Positions 44,726 through 59,030 of a stretch of DNA of 64,000 bases are shown here, in pieces. Below the pieces are notes generated by a model. It did not search any database, was not told the origin of the DNA, and saw only the letters and a list, made by a program, of their open reading frames with translations. Within the stretch, counting starts at the first letter, position 1. Each line of letters opens with the position of its first letter. Source of the stretch: Porpolomopsis calyptriformis (lineage: Eukaryota; Basidiomycota; Agaricomycetes; Agaricales; Hygrophoraceae); assembly GCA_951640195.1 (NCBI GenBank), contig OX621165.1, positions 1 through 64,000 of the forward strand. Direction: 5' to 3'. The position numbers and the translations under genes were made by a program.

Positions 44726-46091
44726 TCAAATAAGCAAATCTGAGCTACACCGAGGGCAAGTATAGTATGTTTGGTCTGTAACGACTAATGGCTCATAAGA
44801 GTCTGTGTTATCTATGCCGAATTCTGCCTCAAGCCAGTTTTCCCAGTCAGTGTCTATCATATTTAACCGAGACTCCTCAATGAGGTGAGCAGCTATCCAT
44901 CCAGAGGCTTGGACGACACTGCGTTCCTGTGAAGAAAGCAACTTTCTAGCCTTGTTCACGATCCTAATATTTCCGGCTGTAAAATAAGTGAGACCTCCCC
45001 TAGCTGTGGGTTGGAAAGCAACTTGAAGTATAATTTTTGGGGTGTCGGCAAACTTCTCTATAGCATAGAGATTGTTAAGATACTGCTGCTGGGTAATGTT
45101 GGCAGGGGTTCCTAGGCAAGTAAGATGGGACCATCTTTTGCAGGACCAGCAGTAGCGTTGTTCCTCTGTATCGGGGGACCAAAGTGAATAACAGTGAGTT
45201 GCGCCACATATTTCTGGCTCGCCCTACCACCCAATAGATTACTACAGGGTATATGTTTAGTTCAATGAATGCACCTTCAATGCCTGCCTATGCCCATCCC
45301 AGAAGTATCTAATAGAAATTTTAGTATAATAGATGGGTTGGTATTATCGTCAAGCTTACCGCATGTAATACGCGGTTACTGGAGGTTGATCTTCAATCTG
45401 ATTTTTAATAATAACAATGTCGATTGTATCTACAGTTTAATTTTCAGTTCAGTTCAGTTCATTCTTTTATATCTGCTTCTCGATATAATAACCCTCACCT
45501 TCCAAGGCTTGCGCATCAATGATATCTGTAGAATCAGAGCCACACAGCTCTTGCTTTCCAAATGTGTTTATATACCTGTCAAGAGTAAGAAGAACATAGA
45601 GTGACAGGAGAAGGAGTAGGTTTTGAGATGCAACCTTTTAGTATCAGCCTTAACATCACTTCTCTCCAACAACTGCTTGGCTGTATACATCCATGAAACC
45701 TTAGCAAGATACTTGTTCTAAAGCACATTGTCAACATTGGGTAGGGTAGCTTGAGCAGGTGTATCACCTTAGTAGTTTTTCTTATTTGTAGGATCAAACC
45801 TTTCCAGTAGTCGTCCATTATAATATTATTTTCTTCCTTTGCATGGAGGCCAAGGTGACGGATGAGGCAGCTGTGTTTGAGGGAAATAATCAAATGACTA
45901 CTATTCAAGCATTATCGATAAACACTTACAAGTCATTCTTAACGAATTTGCAAGGAGAGCCTATAAAGTTTTGATTCGGAACAAATAGAACAAGGCATAG
46001 GTGATATCTCACCATCATTTGGATTAGGAACCTCGAGGTATTCTACGACTTTTGCAGATTTCCATTGTTTTTCCTCGGTTGTAGGTGCCAT
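44726..46091 (-). CDS. BAH-like/Cys-rich zinc-binding protein, copy 2
   Basis: Matches 4760-6125 with no disabling change seen. It keeps the 129-bp divergent promoter with the large gene (46092-46220), including the TCACGTGA site. Confidence 0.6.
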
Positions 46092-46220
46092 AATAATAAA
46101 TCTACGGACCAATGTTGATTATTCGTATTATATTCCCACAGCTATATATATGTCACGTGAATGTAGATACACTTTGTCTCGACTATTGCACAAACATAGC
46201 TCTCGATCTTAACCTCCAAT

Positions 46221-49200
46221 ATGGCAAACCAGGCAAATGAAGGTGCAGATTATGACAGTGATATAGATAGGATCATAGCTATGTCCTCACTAGCCAAGGT
46301 AAGCCTATCCCTAGTAGTTATGTATCTAATTCGATTCACACAATTAAATCATTACGAGGCTAATAAAACCATAATAAACCAGGAAGGGGATTCGACTTCT
46401 AGTGGTTCAGATGATAGTGATATACGTAATATCCTGAATATGCCTTGTGCAGAGAAGATGCCAATGCCAATACCGATGCTAGGAGAAAAACATATGCCTT
46501 CCAAAAAACATATATTAATCAACAAAAAGCCAGTATACTCAGTAAGTGTATATCTGTTTTCAAGGTTAAAGTGCTCACATTATTACAGACAACGTTAATT
46601 AGCCTAAATCATCTTAACATCCAGAATTCGGATCAGCAATATATATCGATACCTCCATTGGCTCCCTTAGGTCCCCAGCCAGGTCCTTCAAGGGTCCAAA
46701 ACGCAATAAGTAGAAAGGATAATGACGCTGTATGTCTCAATTAACCTATGACAATAATAACTTACATTTATTTATTTTCCAGGTGGCGAAAGCATGGTAT
46801 GTATTTTAAGAGAAATCATAAGATACTTGCGTATTAATACTGGTTAGGTTTAGTGATTATAGCTCTCCTTCAGAGCCTTCAGTGGATATTAGAAGGAACA
46901 ACTCGCGATTTGAAACCAGACACCGGTGAATAAATCTATCATTCGAAATGTTAGGTTAAATACTAAACTTTTAGAAGCTCAACAAGCCGATCATCGTCGC
47001 CAGCTAGCAATAACGGATCAGATTTCATTGGATCCAGTGAAAGTGACAGCGCTCATTCTCATTTACTAGCAAAAAATGCCATTCGATTGAATCTACCACG
47101 ATCTGAGCAAGAGCTTTTTATAGGTATGTTCTTATATTATTGGTGGTGATTAGACTCATTAAGGATATTAGACACGAAGCTAGCAGATCCAAGGATATGG
47201 GCTTCAGCTTGTCAATCATTGGGATCTGCTAAGCCTGGAAACCACCTGGATCACGCGGTCATAGAAATTTACCTTTTGAAATCATGGTATATGTCCATTC
47301 AACCCCAGATGCCATCTCAGAGATATTCCTACTATCTAGACTCGGAAACGGTGAGCAGGGTAATAAGAGAAGAAGAAGACATCCTGTCTACCGAAATCCA
47401 TAAAACTCTCCTTCTTCCACCTCACGTTGCTATCCCGAAAAAGCCTGTGTTATTTTTCCCTCCACTATCATGGCAATCTTCTGCAACCCAAAGGCTAGCT
47501 TTATTTGATTACCAGCAGGAGAAGGTTCTTGTTTTTAGCCATGGAGCTCCACTCGAAACCAATATGTACTCAGATTGGACGGAGTGGAATGGCAACTACT
47601 ATTGGAGGGCTATTGCTAATGTGTTTGGGTGGATCCTGGGTAGTGAGTTGGATGAGCGAGGTCCCCAAGTAATCGAACCGAATTGGAATACGGTGAAAAT
47701 CTCGTTTCTATACAGAAGAAGCATATTCATATACATATTTCAACAGAGTGAGGCCGACACTGGTTCCTGGATGGCATCGCTTTGCCAAGAAATCTTTGAT
47801 AATGGTTGGATGTATTCCACAGACATTAACCAACACCCACTTGCACCCAAATTGCAATGTGTTCATGCGATGCGAGAGAGAATATTTCTCACTGCGCTTC
47901 AAACTGTACAAAAATCATATGACTTCTGGAACAAGACTCAGACCCTGCTTCGGTATTCCATGGAACCCAATTCTGAGGTTGTGAATGATATGAAGGCTGG
48001 GCTTTTAAAATTCAAGCGTTTCGAGGTAATAGCACTTGCGCTTGCAACTGCTCGTATGAAGTGTGAGTATTATCTCATTCCGATTACCTGTGATAATCAA
48101 TCTAAAGAGGCTACCTATATTAATCAACTAGGCCATCTTCTGGATAGTCACGACAAGGATGGCAATGCCAGCAATGACGACAACAATCACAATGATGATG
48201 ACAATGATGACAACGATGATGATTCCATTGTAATCAACCTACCACCTCAGCCTTCCAGAAGGTCTCTACCTGAAATCCAACTTCCAGAGGTTGAGCTAAA
48301 TGGGAATGGGGGTGAAGAAGCATTAGCAACAAGCGTTGATGAGCGGCCTTTTGATGACTACGAATCAGCTATGTTGGTTTGCTCCGAGGATCAAGCTGAT
48401 ATCATTCCAAACACGTGGACCTTTGACACCAATGGAATGCTTGTATTGGGCAAGCACTGGAGTATCTGGAGGGATAGAGGCTATAGGTTGCAGGCCGATT
48501 TTTTCTCTATGTTCAATAACCAGGAACCGGTTCTCCTCAATGACCACCTTCTTCCACACTGGGATTCAAGTGATCAAGCAAGTGGATGTTTACCATCATC
48601 TCCAGTTGCATACCCATCCTCGTTATCTTCTCATTCTTCTGAGGTGCTGAATTCCCTACCAGCTATGGACAACCCAGATGTGACTGTGATGGGTGCTCAG
48701 GATATGTTGGATGAGGCGGGAGGGGTGGAAGGGACATCAGAGAGCCAGGGTGTGTTTGTAAAAGGTAAAGCACGCAACAACAAATTCATCTACTTCGACT
48801 TGGAGAAGGATAGAGTAAACCTGGACGATGAAGAAGTGTCAGTGTCGGTGGATATCGACAGCGTCATATGGGTCACGCATAAACCACAGTTCATTGGTCC
48901 AATCAATATTCACCTTCTTCCACTGTTAGACGACAAACCTCCATTCTCTATCAACAATCATGTCTATGTCCAGGTTCTACAACCACCTACCACTCGAAAT
49001 CCTAGGCAGAGGTCTAAAAGGTATCCACTTAGTGCCTTGCCACATACCCATTTCGGGCAGATGGGTCAAGGATCAGGCCAATTTAACACCTACGTCTTCT
49101 TCCCTCGTATGATTAGGAAAGACCCAGGAACGCATAGAATGACTACTCTGATGCCAAGGGAGGTACAGGAGTTGTGGTTCTCACAAGTGATCATGCCTGC

Positions 49201-51576
49201 TCTGCCAGTGGTTTTAGCCAACTACACCGGAATTATGGAGTATCTTCCTACAAGCGTCAGTAATCTCCAATGGAAAATAGGGACAAGACGTACGACCAAG
49301 ACCATTCCCCTCACACCTGAAGCATTTTCTTCCATGCGAACCACTCTCTGCGACATCATAAATAACCAGCCCGATCTCCTAGGCCGATTCGGGTCCTTTT
49401 TCTTTGTTGTAGATGCTCGAGGTATCAAACTGCTCTCTAAGCAGCACCACCCAACCGAGAATATATATCAGGCACTCTGTTCGATGATTCCTAACATGGA
49501 CTGGGATTATATGAAGGACCGATCGCATGGAGAACTCTTGCTTGATCTTGGGATTTCATACCATCCTCCTTCTAGGGAGGATCAGGAGCCATTGGTAGGG
49601 CTGTGGAGGTTAGATAGGATCGACGACTCGTACGACCTTATGGGGATGAAAAAAGGAATGACCCATTATACTGCCATGTTTGGAGCTTATGGAGGGAGAC
49701 AGGCTGAAACCAAGTTGAAGAAAAGTCGGCTTGTACACCTTTGCTTCCGATCCAGCTACAACCTTTGCTTTGAGGTGGTGCGACTTCCTGGCCAAACGAA
49801 CTACCTATGTGATGACTGTGATGCAGTCAAGACAAATGACCGATTCATGACTAGCTGTGATCACTGGAAAAAGCTGTTTCAATCTTCTCAAATCCAGTCA
49901 TTCGGCGTTAGAGAAGAAGTTAGAGGGAGTGGGTTAGCCATTATAAAGCTTCTTGATGTAGCATCTGAAAAGGTAAGCAGCGAAATAACTGCAAACTAGA
50001 AATGTCTAATGATTGCCAGGCACAAGACTATATGTCGTCTGACCCTATCATTTGGATCAAGTCGAGCCTCTTTTTCAAGTTGTTGGCAAGAAGGCTAGCA
50101 GAGTTTCAAAACGTCCAACTACACCTTTCACGAAATCGACCAAGCAACTATGGGATGATGGCTACGCTTATCATCCACCTGATTAAGCACACCATGGTCA
50201 CGCCAAGGATAAAGCACACATTCTTGAATGATGTGTTGCGAGACCTTCGTTTCAGTTCGATAATGTGGAGGTTCGGAATGTTCTTTCTTCACGACCTCAA
50301 GTTGAAGAAAGGAGTGCTATCTCTAAGAGAACTACCAGAGGAGGATCCAGCTGAGGTTATCCAAGCGTATGGACAGTCCTTGAAGAAGCCACAGGCAACT
50401 CAAGCCAACCAGCCATATCACCTTATTCAAATGTATCAGCAAGATGCGTGCCCTTGGGGTCCTGATCCATCTTGGTCAAGAATTCAGAAACTGTTGGAAA
50501 CCGAGCCAGAGATTTTCCTTAGGGAATGGAGGTTGGATGATGACTGGGAAGCTCCTGAACTGCTTTACACAAAGCTGTTGTTTGTTGAGTTCACGCATCA
50601 GCTGTGGCTAAGTCTGGCAGAGCAGTTTGCATCAGCAGGTGTTTTACCCAAGCCAACCACAGTTCAGGAAGCAATGGAGACTTGGACGGTACCTGCGATT
50701 CAGCATATCATAGGCATTGACCATTGCCGATTCCTTCCTTCGAGCTGTGGCCTTAAAGGAAAGCTTCCTTTGAGTCACTCCCATGATCTATCATTTTCAG
50801 CACGTCGGGCAACCTTCTTCCCTGAACAAACTATCCAGATCCCAGAGAATTCAGTCTGGAAACCATACACCCAGCCTGGAGGATATATCTCCACTTACCA
50901 CCAATATCTTGTGGATTGGGATATGGATGAAGGTGATCAGCTCTGCCGTGAATTGGACAATATATTTGGCCAGTTACAATGCCTTCCTGTAGGTGGCCTA
51001 TCGAATAAAAAGGGGAAACAAGTCATATGGGGGATGAAATCAGGCAAGATCAACTTTATTTCGAATTCAAAGTTCTATCGGATTGAAGAAATTGGGAAAG
51101 AGGTGGCTGCGCGTCCACGAACTCAGGTCCTAAAAAGGCCTCATGCTTCAAAGAATATACTTCAGAGACGACTAGATGAAACCTTGGGGAGATCGATAAA
51201 ACCACCTATTCGGAGCCGAAAGTCTGCCAAAATCTACCAAAAACGAAAGCCTCCTGTGAGACAGAAAGCAGACAACAATCCTTCAGGTTCAGAGAGCGGG
51301 AAAGAGCAACAGGTTAGGGTTACTCGCTCAAAGGCCAAGGCTGCCCAGAAAGACGAGGGAAGAAAGGGGGTGAGTGGTGTGCGGATAACTCGGTCAAGAA
51401 TGAACGCTGCTAGGAAAGATGCGGAGAGAGAAGATTCAGGTTCAGGAAGACATATAGTAGGTAGATCTCAGTCAAGAGTCAAGGCTGCTAGGGAACGGGC
51501 AGATTTAGAGTCTGATTCCGATTCCGATTCATTAGAGTACACAGATGAGCCAGGATCAGAGCAATCTAGTAGCTAA
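46221..51576 (+). CDS. Very large uncharacterised protein, copy 2
   Basis: Matches 6255-11622. The acidic DN repeat is four residues shorter (12-bp deletion near 48207). The part before the last intron is otherwise identical. The C-terminal part has four substitutions (Arg to His twice, Lys to Gln, Arg to Gln); the two Arg-to-His and the Arg-to-Gln changes are CpG transitions. The frame and the 47-nt intron are kept, so the gene still looks intact. Confidence 0.75.
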
Positions 51577-51593
51577 TGTATCGATTTGAAGAT

Positions 51594-53655
51594 TATATAT
51601 TCACAGGTCTATTCTACCTATATGTGTTATACTGCTCATTGTGGTACCCCAATCAGTCTGCCCATGGGGATGTGGTTATTCTGGGATGTTATCACACTAA
51701 TGCTATTGATTGAACATAACATGCTGATGGTTAGAGAGCTCGGTGAGAAGTTGAAGGTATAACCTCTGATACCTCTTGCATGCTAATTACGGTACCCCAA
51801 TTATTCCACACATGAGGATTGGACTACTCCTGATGTTTGTAGCACTAATGCTATTGATTGAACATAAAATCCTGATGCTTAGAGGGCTCTCTGATAAGTT
51901 GAAGGTATACCCTCCCATACCTGTTGTATACTTATTGCAGCACCCTAGTTAATCCACACATGATGATTGAACTATTCCTAACCTTTGTAATACTCATGCT
52001 ATTGATTGAACATAAAATCCTGATACTCGGAGAGCTCTGTGATAAGTTGAAGGTATATCATCCGATACTTCTTACATACTATACCCCAATCATTCCACAC
52101 ATGAGGATTAGACTACTCCTGACCTTTGTAACACTAATGCTGTTGATTTAACATAAAATCCCAATGCTTAGAGAGCTCTCTGATAAGTTAAAGGTATACC
52201 ACCCCATGATATCTTATATACTTATTGCGGCACCCTAGTCAATCCATACACGAGGATTAGACTATTCCCAATGTTTATAACACTAATGCTATTGATTGAA
52301 CATGAAATCCTGATGCTCAGAGAGCTCTGTGATAACTTGAAGGTATACCCCCCCCTACCTCCTGTATACTTCTTGCGGCACCCCAGTCTATCTACACATG
52401 ATGATTGGACTATTCCCAATGTTTGTAACACAGGTGCTATTGATTGAACATGAAATCCTGATGCTCAGAGAGCTCTGTGATAAGTTAGAGATATACCCCC
52501 CTATACCCCTTATATAGCTTATTGCAGTGCCTCATTCTGTCCATATATTGTCATTCCGAGCATCTGTAACACTGGTGCTATTGATTGAACATGAAATTGT
52601 GATGTTTAAAGAGGTCTGTGATAAGTTGGAGATATACTCCCCCATACCCCTTATATAGCTTATTGCAGTACCTCATTCTGACCATATATTGTTATTCCGA
52701 GCATCTATAACACTGGTGCTATTGATTGAACATGAAATTGTGATGTTTAAAGAGGTCTGTGATAAGTTGGAGATATACTCCCTCATACCCTTTATATACC
52801 TTATTGGAGTGCCTTATTCTACCCATATATTGTTATTCCGAGCATCTATGACACTAGTGCTATTGATTGAACATGAAATTATGATGTTTAAAGATGTCTG
52901 TAATAAGTTGGAGATATACCCCCCCATACCCCTTATATAACTGATTGCGGTACCCCAAATGGTCTATAACTTAGGATTTTTGTATTCCCCACCTCTATGA
53001 CACTGGGGCTATTGATTGAATATAAAACCCAGGTTTTTAAAGACCTCTGTAATAAGTTGGAGATATACCCCCCCATACCCCTTATATAGCTTATTGCGGT
53101 ACCTTATTCTGCCTATACATCAGGATTTTGTTATTCCGAGCCTCTATGACACTACTGCTATCGATTGAACATGAAATCCTGATTTTTAAAGAGCTCTGTG
53201 ATAAGTTGGAGATATACCCCCCCATACCCCTTATATAGCTTATTGCGGTACCCCAAATGGTCTATAAATCAGGATTTTTGTATTCCCAGTATCTGTGACA
53301 CTAGTGCTATCGATTGAACATAAAATCCTGATTTTTAAAGAGCTCTGTGATAAGTTGGAGATATACCCCCCCATACCCCTTATATCACTGATTGCGGTAC
53401 CCCAAATGGTCCATAAATCGGGATTTTTGTATTCCCCACCTCTATGACACTGGGGCTATCGATTGAATATGAAACCCCGATTTTTAGAGCAGTCTATAGC
53501 TACTTATACTTATGCCTCCTCCTAAAACCTTACTATCTTCCACCACGACATACCAAATGCTCTAAAAATCGGAATTTTCTGTGGGCCCACCATTAGTTCA
53601 CTGTGCCTATTGAATGGACATGAAATTGTGATTTATAGAGTGCAATACAATAGCT
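51594..53655 (+). repeat. ~145-bp tandem satellite, copy 2
   Basis: Same monomer order and number as 11640-13700, differing by scattered substitutions and one C-run length. The lack of monomer gain or loss between the copies shows a recent duplication. Confidence 0.9.
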
Positions 53656-53828
53656 GGGCTGCATAATGGTATAAATGGAGTGTTTTACATATATCTCAAG
53701 AATGGGACCGCCGATTTTTTTAATTTATGGCTTAAACTGATTGTATTGGGATGCCCTAACGATCCCCCAAAGAATTTTGAATTAATTTTGTGCCAGCATT
53801 TTGGTCATTTTGTTGATAATGGGTCCCT

Positions 53829-53831
53829 GAA
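53829..53831. other. Deletion junction (GAA microhomology)
   Basis: The left side TCCCTGAA matches 13871-13878 and the right side GAACTCATTAAG matches 28675 onward. GAA is shared by both. The flanking bases (A versus C on the left, G versus T on the right) mark the limits. Confidence 0.95.
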
Positions 53832-55064
53832 CTCATTAAGAGATATGGTGCCTGGAAGGATGAAGGCATGCCTGCACCCTCTCTGGACGGTGAGTGTAAT
53901 GAGATATTTATTCACGCTTCGATTTTAATTTTAATTGACACGCAGAGTGGGAAAGGGCTTTAAAAACCCCCAGTGTCCAGCTTTATCTGCCCAGGTGGCT
54001 AGAAATTTCAAAAGACCACCTAGGCTTCCCAGAGAAAAAGACAAGACTTTACGCCTGGCAATTCCATGTGTTTTTGCGAGCATGCCCAAGCAGTACTATT
54101 GCAGCTGGTAAGACATTGCGTTTTCTCTGCTTGTTGAAGACTAACTATTTGGTGTAAAAGAGGCAAACAAACCATTGAAATTTGTCGACACCCCGATCTA
54201 TGCCTTTTTCTCCAAGGAAGAGCGTTCCACGATGCCTTGGATACGTCTGCTTGCAGACCCATCCTTGGTATGCCCACGCTCCACCTCCCTCGTTGACCAC
54301 AAAGCTCTACAAAAGCTTAACCCAGGCGCCGAATTGGATGACTCTATCCTAGGCTCATACATCGATCTCTGTCGGGCTCAGAATAAGGATAAAGAAGTAA
54401 AACTGATATCGACATATTTCTGGCCTCAGGTATCAAACCTAGACCACAAGGATTATGGTGGCGCAACAAGGTTGCTCTCTGCAGAGTTGGTAAGCCCTTT
54501 TCCCAAACGTTTCCTTCCTTCCATCGATCTGACAGGTTACCAAGAATGGCCAAAAGGTCAAACGTGGATGGTATGCAGCTGCTTTGTCCTCCATCAACGA
54601 GACGTTGGAAACCTTGAAGTCCCTTTATATCCCCGTAAACCAAAACCAAAATCACTGGCTGCTGCTGAGGATGAACTTCACGGATCGACGCTGGGAGTTC
54701 TATGATAGTATGACTGCATGCGGAAATGCGAAGACCTGGGCAGGCATTATTAAAGTGAGATTTTCAAGCCACAGAGTTCCTGATTAAATGCTGACAGGTG
54801 TCGAAAAAGGCTGTCAGCGATTATCTCACCACTGAGGTGAATTATAATCTCTCTGGGTGGAATTGCAAAACAGATATGTCTGTGCCGCAACAAAAAGGGT
54901 CCACAGATTGCGGGGTGTATACCTGTCAATATCTCAAGTGGCTGGTCAACGGTATGGCTATACCTTCAGTTTTGGAAGAGGCTGATGTTGCTGATTTTCG
55001 GAATATGATGATCATGGAGCTGGTTTCTGGGAAGCTTAGGATTGGCGATCGCAAGGAATCTTAA
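53832..55064 (+). pseudogene. Ulp1-type protease gene, 5'-truncated in copy 2
   Basis: This copy lacks the first 375 bp of coding sequence and the promoter. It keeps the last ~20 codons of exon 1 (LIKRYGAWKDEG) and exons 2-5. The catalytic HW, YDS and QQKGSTDCG motifs remain, so a protein from an internal ATG is conceivable. The upstream sequence is now the tail of the 145-bp satellite. One Arg-to-Trp and one Glu-to-Lys change are also seen. It is probably non-functional. Confidence 0.75.
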
Positions 55065-55198
55065 TATACACTCACTGTACTATTCACCTGGTTTTTGTCT
55101 GAAGATGGGGTAGCTTTATTAGCTGTAATAGCATTCAGCATTCGTTCAGCATTCGTTCATTCAGCCATTCTATTCATTTGTGCATCGCAACCTTGTCT

Positions 55199-57205
55199 TC
55201 ATTTCATCATTTCCTCAACATACTTATGAAAGTTGTGCATGGCACCTTTGGCAATGAGGGCGTGTATGCCTTTGAACGTTCTCTTCATGAAAACCAACTC
55301 ATCGTTGTCCTCAAACATAGTGAAATTTGCCAAGTCTTGTCGCTTTTTCCACTCCATCACCAGATTCTTGATCTAGTCAGAAAAATGGATGGATGCAATA
55401 CCCCCATATTCGACAGAAAGACATACCATGTCTACATCAAAGTGTGACAAATCGACCCATATGCCTTTCTTGTCGTATCCTTTCGTTGCATCCGATAGAT
55501 CAAGGAGGTGGGTTGCGAGGTCATCTGCATTACCGCTGAGTGGCTGAAGGAGCAATTTCACCCAACGTGGGATGGGTTCTGGTTCTAGCTTATCGTGACC
55601 ATCATCCACGACCTAGAAGAAAAAGGATGGCTACCGTCACCATCCATCTGGACTTGTACTCCGAATGACTCGAATGCAAGCCTGATACCCACCAGAGTGG
55701 TGTCTGTAGCGCGCCCCTTCCCCTTCGTATCCTAGGAGACATACATATAAGCATACACGAGGCACATGATGGGGAAAATACTATACCCTTTTCCTTTTCT
55801 CAACCTCTATTTCTGGATCCAGACCTACAAGCAGGCTTTCGGATAGATTTCGATTTCGATTTTTCTGGACGAATTCTTGGATAAATCGCCATTGCTTCTG
55901 ACTAGGTATGAAGAAGATAAGACCCACCTGCTGAGGGTGATTCACAGATGGTATAGCTGAGGAGGGTATACGCCTTGCCAATGAGGGCTGCTTAGGGCGT
56001 CTTACCTGTACAAATCATTCAAATACAAACATAAAACTACAAACAAACCTGGAAGTCCTTGCCAGGAGAAGCAGGTAGTGACTTTGCTGAGACGCCTGCT
56101 TCTGCTTCTGGTTTTGTATTCACTTGAATTCTCTGTGTATGGTGAATATGACGCCATTGAAAAATAACATAGTCGGTACCTTTCTCATGGCCTTTTTTCT
56201 GGGGACATCACCCCCCGTTAATGCAGGGAGGGTCTGAAAGAAATCCATAGGGCAAGATGCAACCCTCTCTCCACTCCTCAGAATCCGTGCTTTGGGGAAA
56301 TCATTAGATAATTCAACATGCTTGTCCTTGCGTGGGCGTCCTCGCTTCCTTTTTGGAGCTCATGAAATTAATTGAATGATAAGTACTTAACAAGCTATCG
56401 AATTGACATCAGGATCACACACCTTCACCTTCACCCTCACCTTGATCGTTATCATCTTGTTCATATTCGTGTTCGTGTTCATACCCAGGTCCAAGTTCAA
56501 GCTCAGGTACACGCTCAAGTTCCACGGAGGAGATCGCGACAGCCTCCAAACGATTGGTGAACCCAAATAAGATGCAGTCTGCTTCGAAACCGTCAAGCCA
56601 GGTGGTGCAATTCGATCGGTCACTGAAAGGATCAACGGATTTTAGGACTTGGGGAAGCCAGTAGAATTCTTTGCTCTGCTTCCAGGATAAAAGGTCTGGG
56701 TATACAAGCATTTATTACTCAAGCCTAGCCTTGAAAATATCGATATCTTACCATACCACCAGTGTTGTCTGGAAGAATAATGGCTTCTAAGCTCGGCTTC
56801 GAATGCTTTGAGTTTTTTGGGCTGGTGGGCCTTCCCTAGCTCCAGTCGAACACAGAACCGATGAACGACATCAGGAATCCAAAGACTGCCAGACGCAGGC
56901 TTTTCTCTTTGCGCTTCCTTTATGATATACGTCCTAAGCATGTCATACCATACCATCAACTTTCCAAGATGACTCCCTCCATCCTCTTTTTGAAATTGCA
57001 GCTGAAGCTGGCACAAGTCAATGACGGTGAATATTGGCCTCCACTTTATCGGGAGAGAACAAATATGTTGGGCCGCTTGGACTGACATGAGTCCATCCTG
57101 GGTGGTGTTTTTGATATAGCATCGTGAGGATAGCGGAACCGTGGCCTGCGGGACCTTTCCAACAGGCCACCAGCTAGTTTCGAGAGCATGCAAATCAGTC
57201 TCCAT
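55199..57205 (-). CDS. AT-hook protein, copy 2
   Basis: Matches 30045-32051. Differences include Asn to Asp (ATKGYDKKG) and a CpG change near 56121. The AT-hook KRGRPRKDK is unchanged. Exon structure is as in copy 1. Confidence 0.6.
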
Positions 57206-57433
57206 GGATTTTATCAAGAGATTTAGCAAGATGCACTAAAGTGATCGGGGCAAGTATGGTTTGTTTGTCGAGATTTATCAGCTACGCCTGCTATACTTCA
57301 CTGCATATACCGTATTGAGTCGATGGAGCTGTAGATTGAGCTAAAAAGTAGAGGACAACTGTGGAATAACACTGCGCCATTCGATCCTGATCCTGCCACC
57401 TTCTTCTACCTGCCCTTCTCCCTTGCGTTCACT

Positions 57434-57754
57434 TAGAGGCCTGGCTGAAATAAATGCATTCCGTTTGAAGCAAAGGTTGGAGAGCAGTCTAACAGAGTTT
57501 CAGTGTACTCCTCTGAACCGAACCGCTCTGTTCCGAACAGAGTGTACTTGGTTAAAAGGTGGTGATACATTGTGGTGCAGTGAAGCTAAGAGGCAAGAAC
57601 CAGGCCGACCGAAGGTGAATGGTAACATAGCGCTGTGTAGCACTGACTAACTGCATGACGCATGCAGCGTTCGCTGACAGGACATGAACCTACCGCGGTC
57701 TGAGAATTAAGGGGCGAGAAAACCAAGCCAATCGACAGTGAGCGTGGGCAGAGC
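57434..57754 (-). repeat. Composite dispersed repeat, copy 2
   Basis: Matches 32280-32600. Its partner at 18550-18735 has no second copy because it lies in the deleted segment. Confidence 0.75.
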
Positions 57755-57863
57755 TCGTTTGCCACAAGCCACAATAATCGTGGCATCCACACTATAAAAT
57801 CCCCTCATTTTTTCTCGACCCCAATTCTCCACTTTCTCCCTAAGCCACCACCCACCATCCATC

Positions 57864-58607
57864 ATGATCCTCCTTCCCCTAGAGCTGTGGTTCAAAATAA
57901 TCTCCCACATTCAGGACAGGCCCAGGGATCTACTCGCACTATCCCTAGTGAATAGGGATGTTTCCTCCGCTGTGTTGCCCTCCCTGGCCCAATATGCCAT
58001 CGTCAATCCATTGCCACAGCCGCGACACCCTATCCACCTTGTTGAGTTCACCGCCATTTCGGAGTGGGGCGGCGATTTGGTTCAGGAACATCTGGAGATG
58101 GCCGGGAGTAACCTGTGGGTCGCCAGGTTGGGATTCGATGCCTCCGGATGTCAGTGTTTTAGTTTATTCCTATATGTCTGGGCTTTATCACTAATCCCGC
58201 ATAAAGATGACTGCCTAGAACTCGAGCGGTTAAGCTTTTCCCGCAACTTATACCTCAGGGAAGTTACCCTCTCTGGATTACGACTAAAAATGCCGGGTCA
58301 CTACGACACAATCGATATCTCGAGAATATTTGCTGGATGTCTGATGAGTGCTTTGACCAAGTTCACTCTGGATCTTACACGGGCCAACCTGGATAACTGC
58401 GTCAACGTCAATTGGGCCCTCCTCGACGCATATCTTTCCTCGAGACCTTCCCTTCAATCTGTGCACATTTTAGGCCCTCTGTTTGTGATAGAGGTCAACG
58501 ATATCATGCCACTGATTGGCACCAAGGGCATCCTTAGGGTGACATCCATGCCAACCCTGCCGGAACCATCGGTACCATGGCCATCCCTATCATGGGTGGG
58601 TATGTAA
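57864..58607 (+). CDS. F-box protein A, copy 2
   Basis: Same 247-residue protein as 32710-33453, with only silent differences seen near the 3' end. The TATA box is at 57793-57800. Confidence 0.75.
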   Translation: MILLPLELWFKIISHIQDRPRDLLALSLVNRDVSSAVLPSLAQYAIVNPLPQPRHPIHLVEFTAISEWGGDLVQEHLEMAGSNLWVARLGFDASGCQCFSLFLYVWALSLIPHKDDCLELERLSFSRNLYLREVTLSGLRLKMPGHYDTIDISRIFAGCLMSALTKFTLDLTRANLDNCVNVNWALLDAYLSSRPSLQSVHILGPLFVIEVNDIMPLIGTKGILRVTSMPTLPEPSVPWPSLSWVGM

Positions 58608-59030
58608 GCGAGGCAGGAAGAAGTTTTGAAGAAGGAAGGGTAGTGGAAGGGGGCAGGATACGGGTTGAATGGGAATGTGGTGACGTTATCCTGTAGCCAT
58701 CTGTTGCAATGGATCGCGTATGATGACCCTGCCTGATACTGATGAGTCTGGATTGGAAGATATCGTCCTCTTGAGACGACCCAAGCCCAAGGCGGAGAAC
58801 ACAGAGAGAGATCGTTGTCATTGTTGCTGCATCTGTGTCTACTTTTTATATGTATACGACATTGAAGGGGTCTAACCTACAAAGCGAAGCGCTTTGTGAT
58901 CCTTTGATAGCACGATATTACTGAGAAGAAAGATTGTTGGATTGCGCAGCGGCTGCAAGTAATATCGAACTGTTGCTTTTGTCACCCACGCAGATTCGCC
59001 CTGCCATTTCCCATCGGAGAGATCCCTAAA

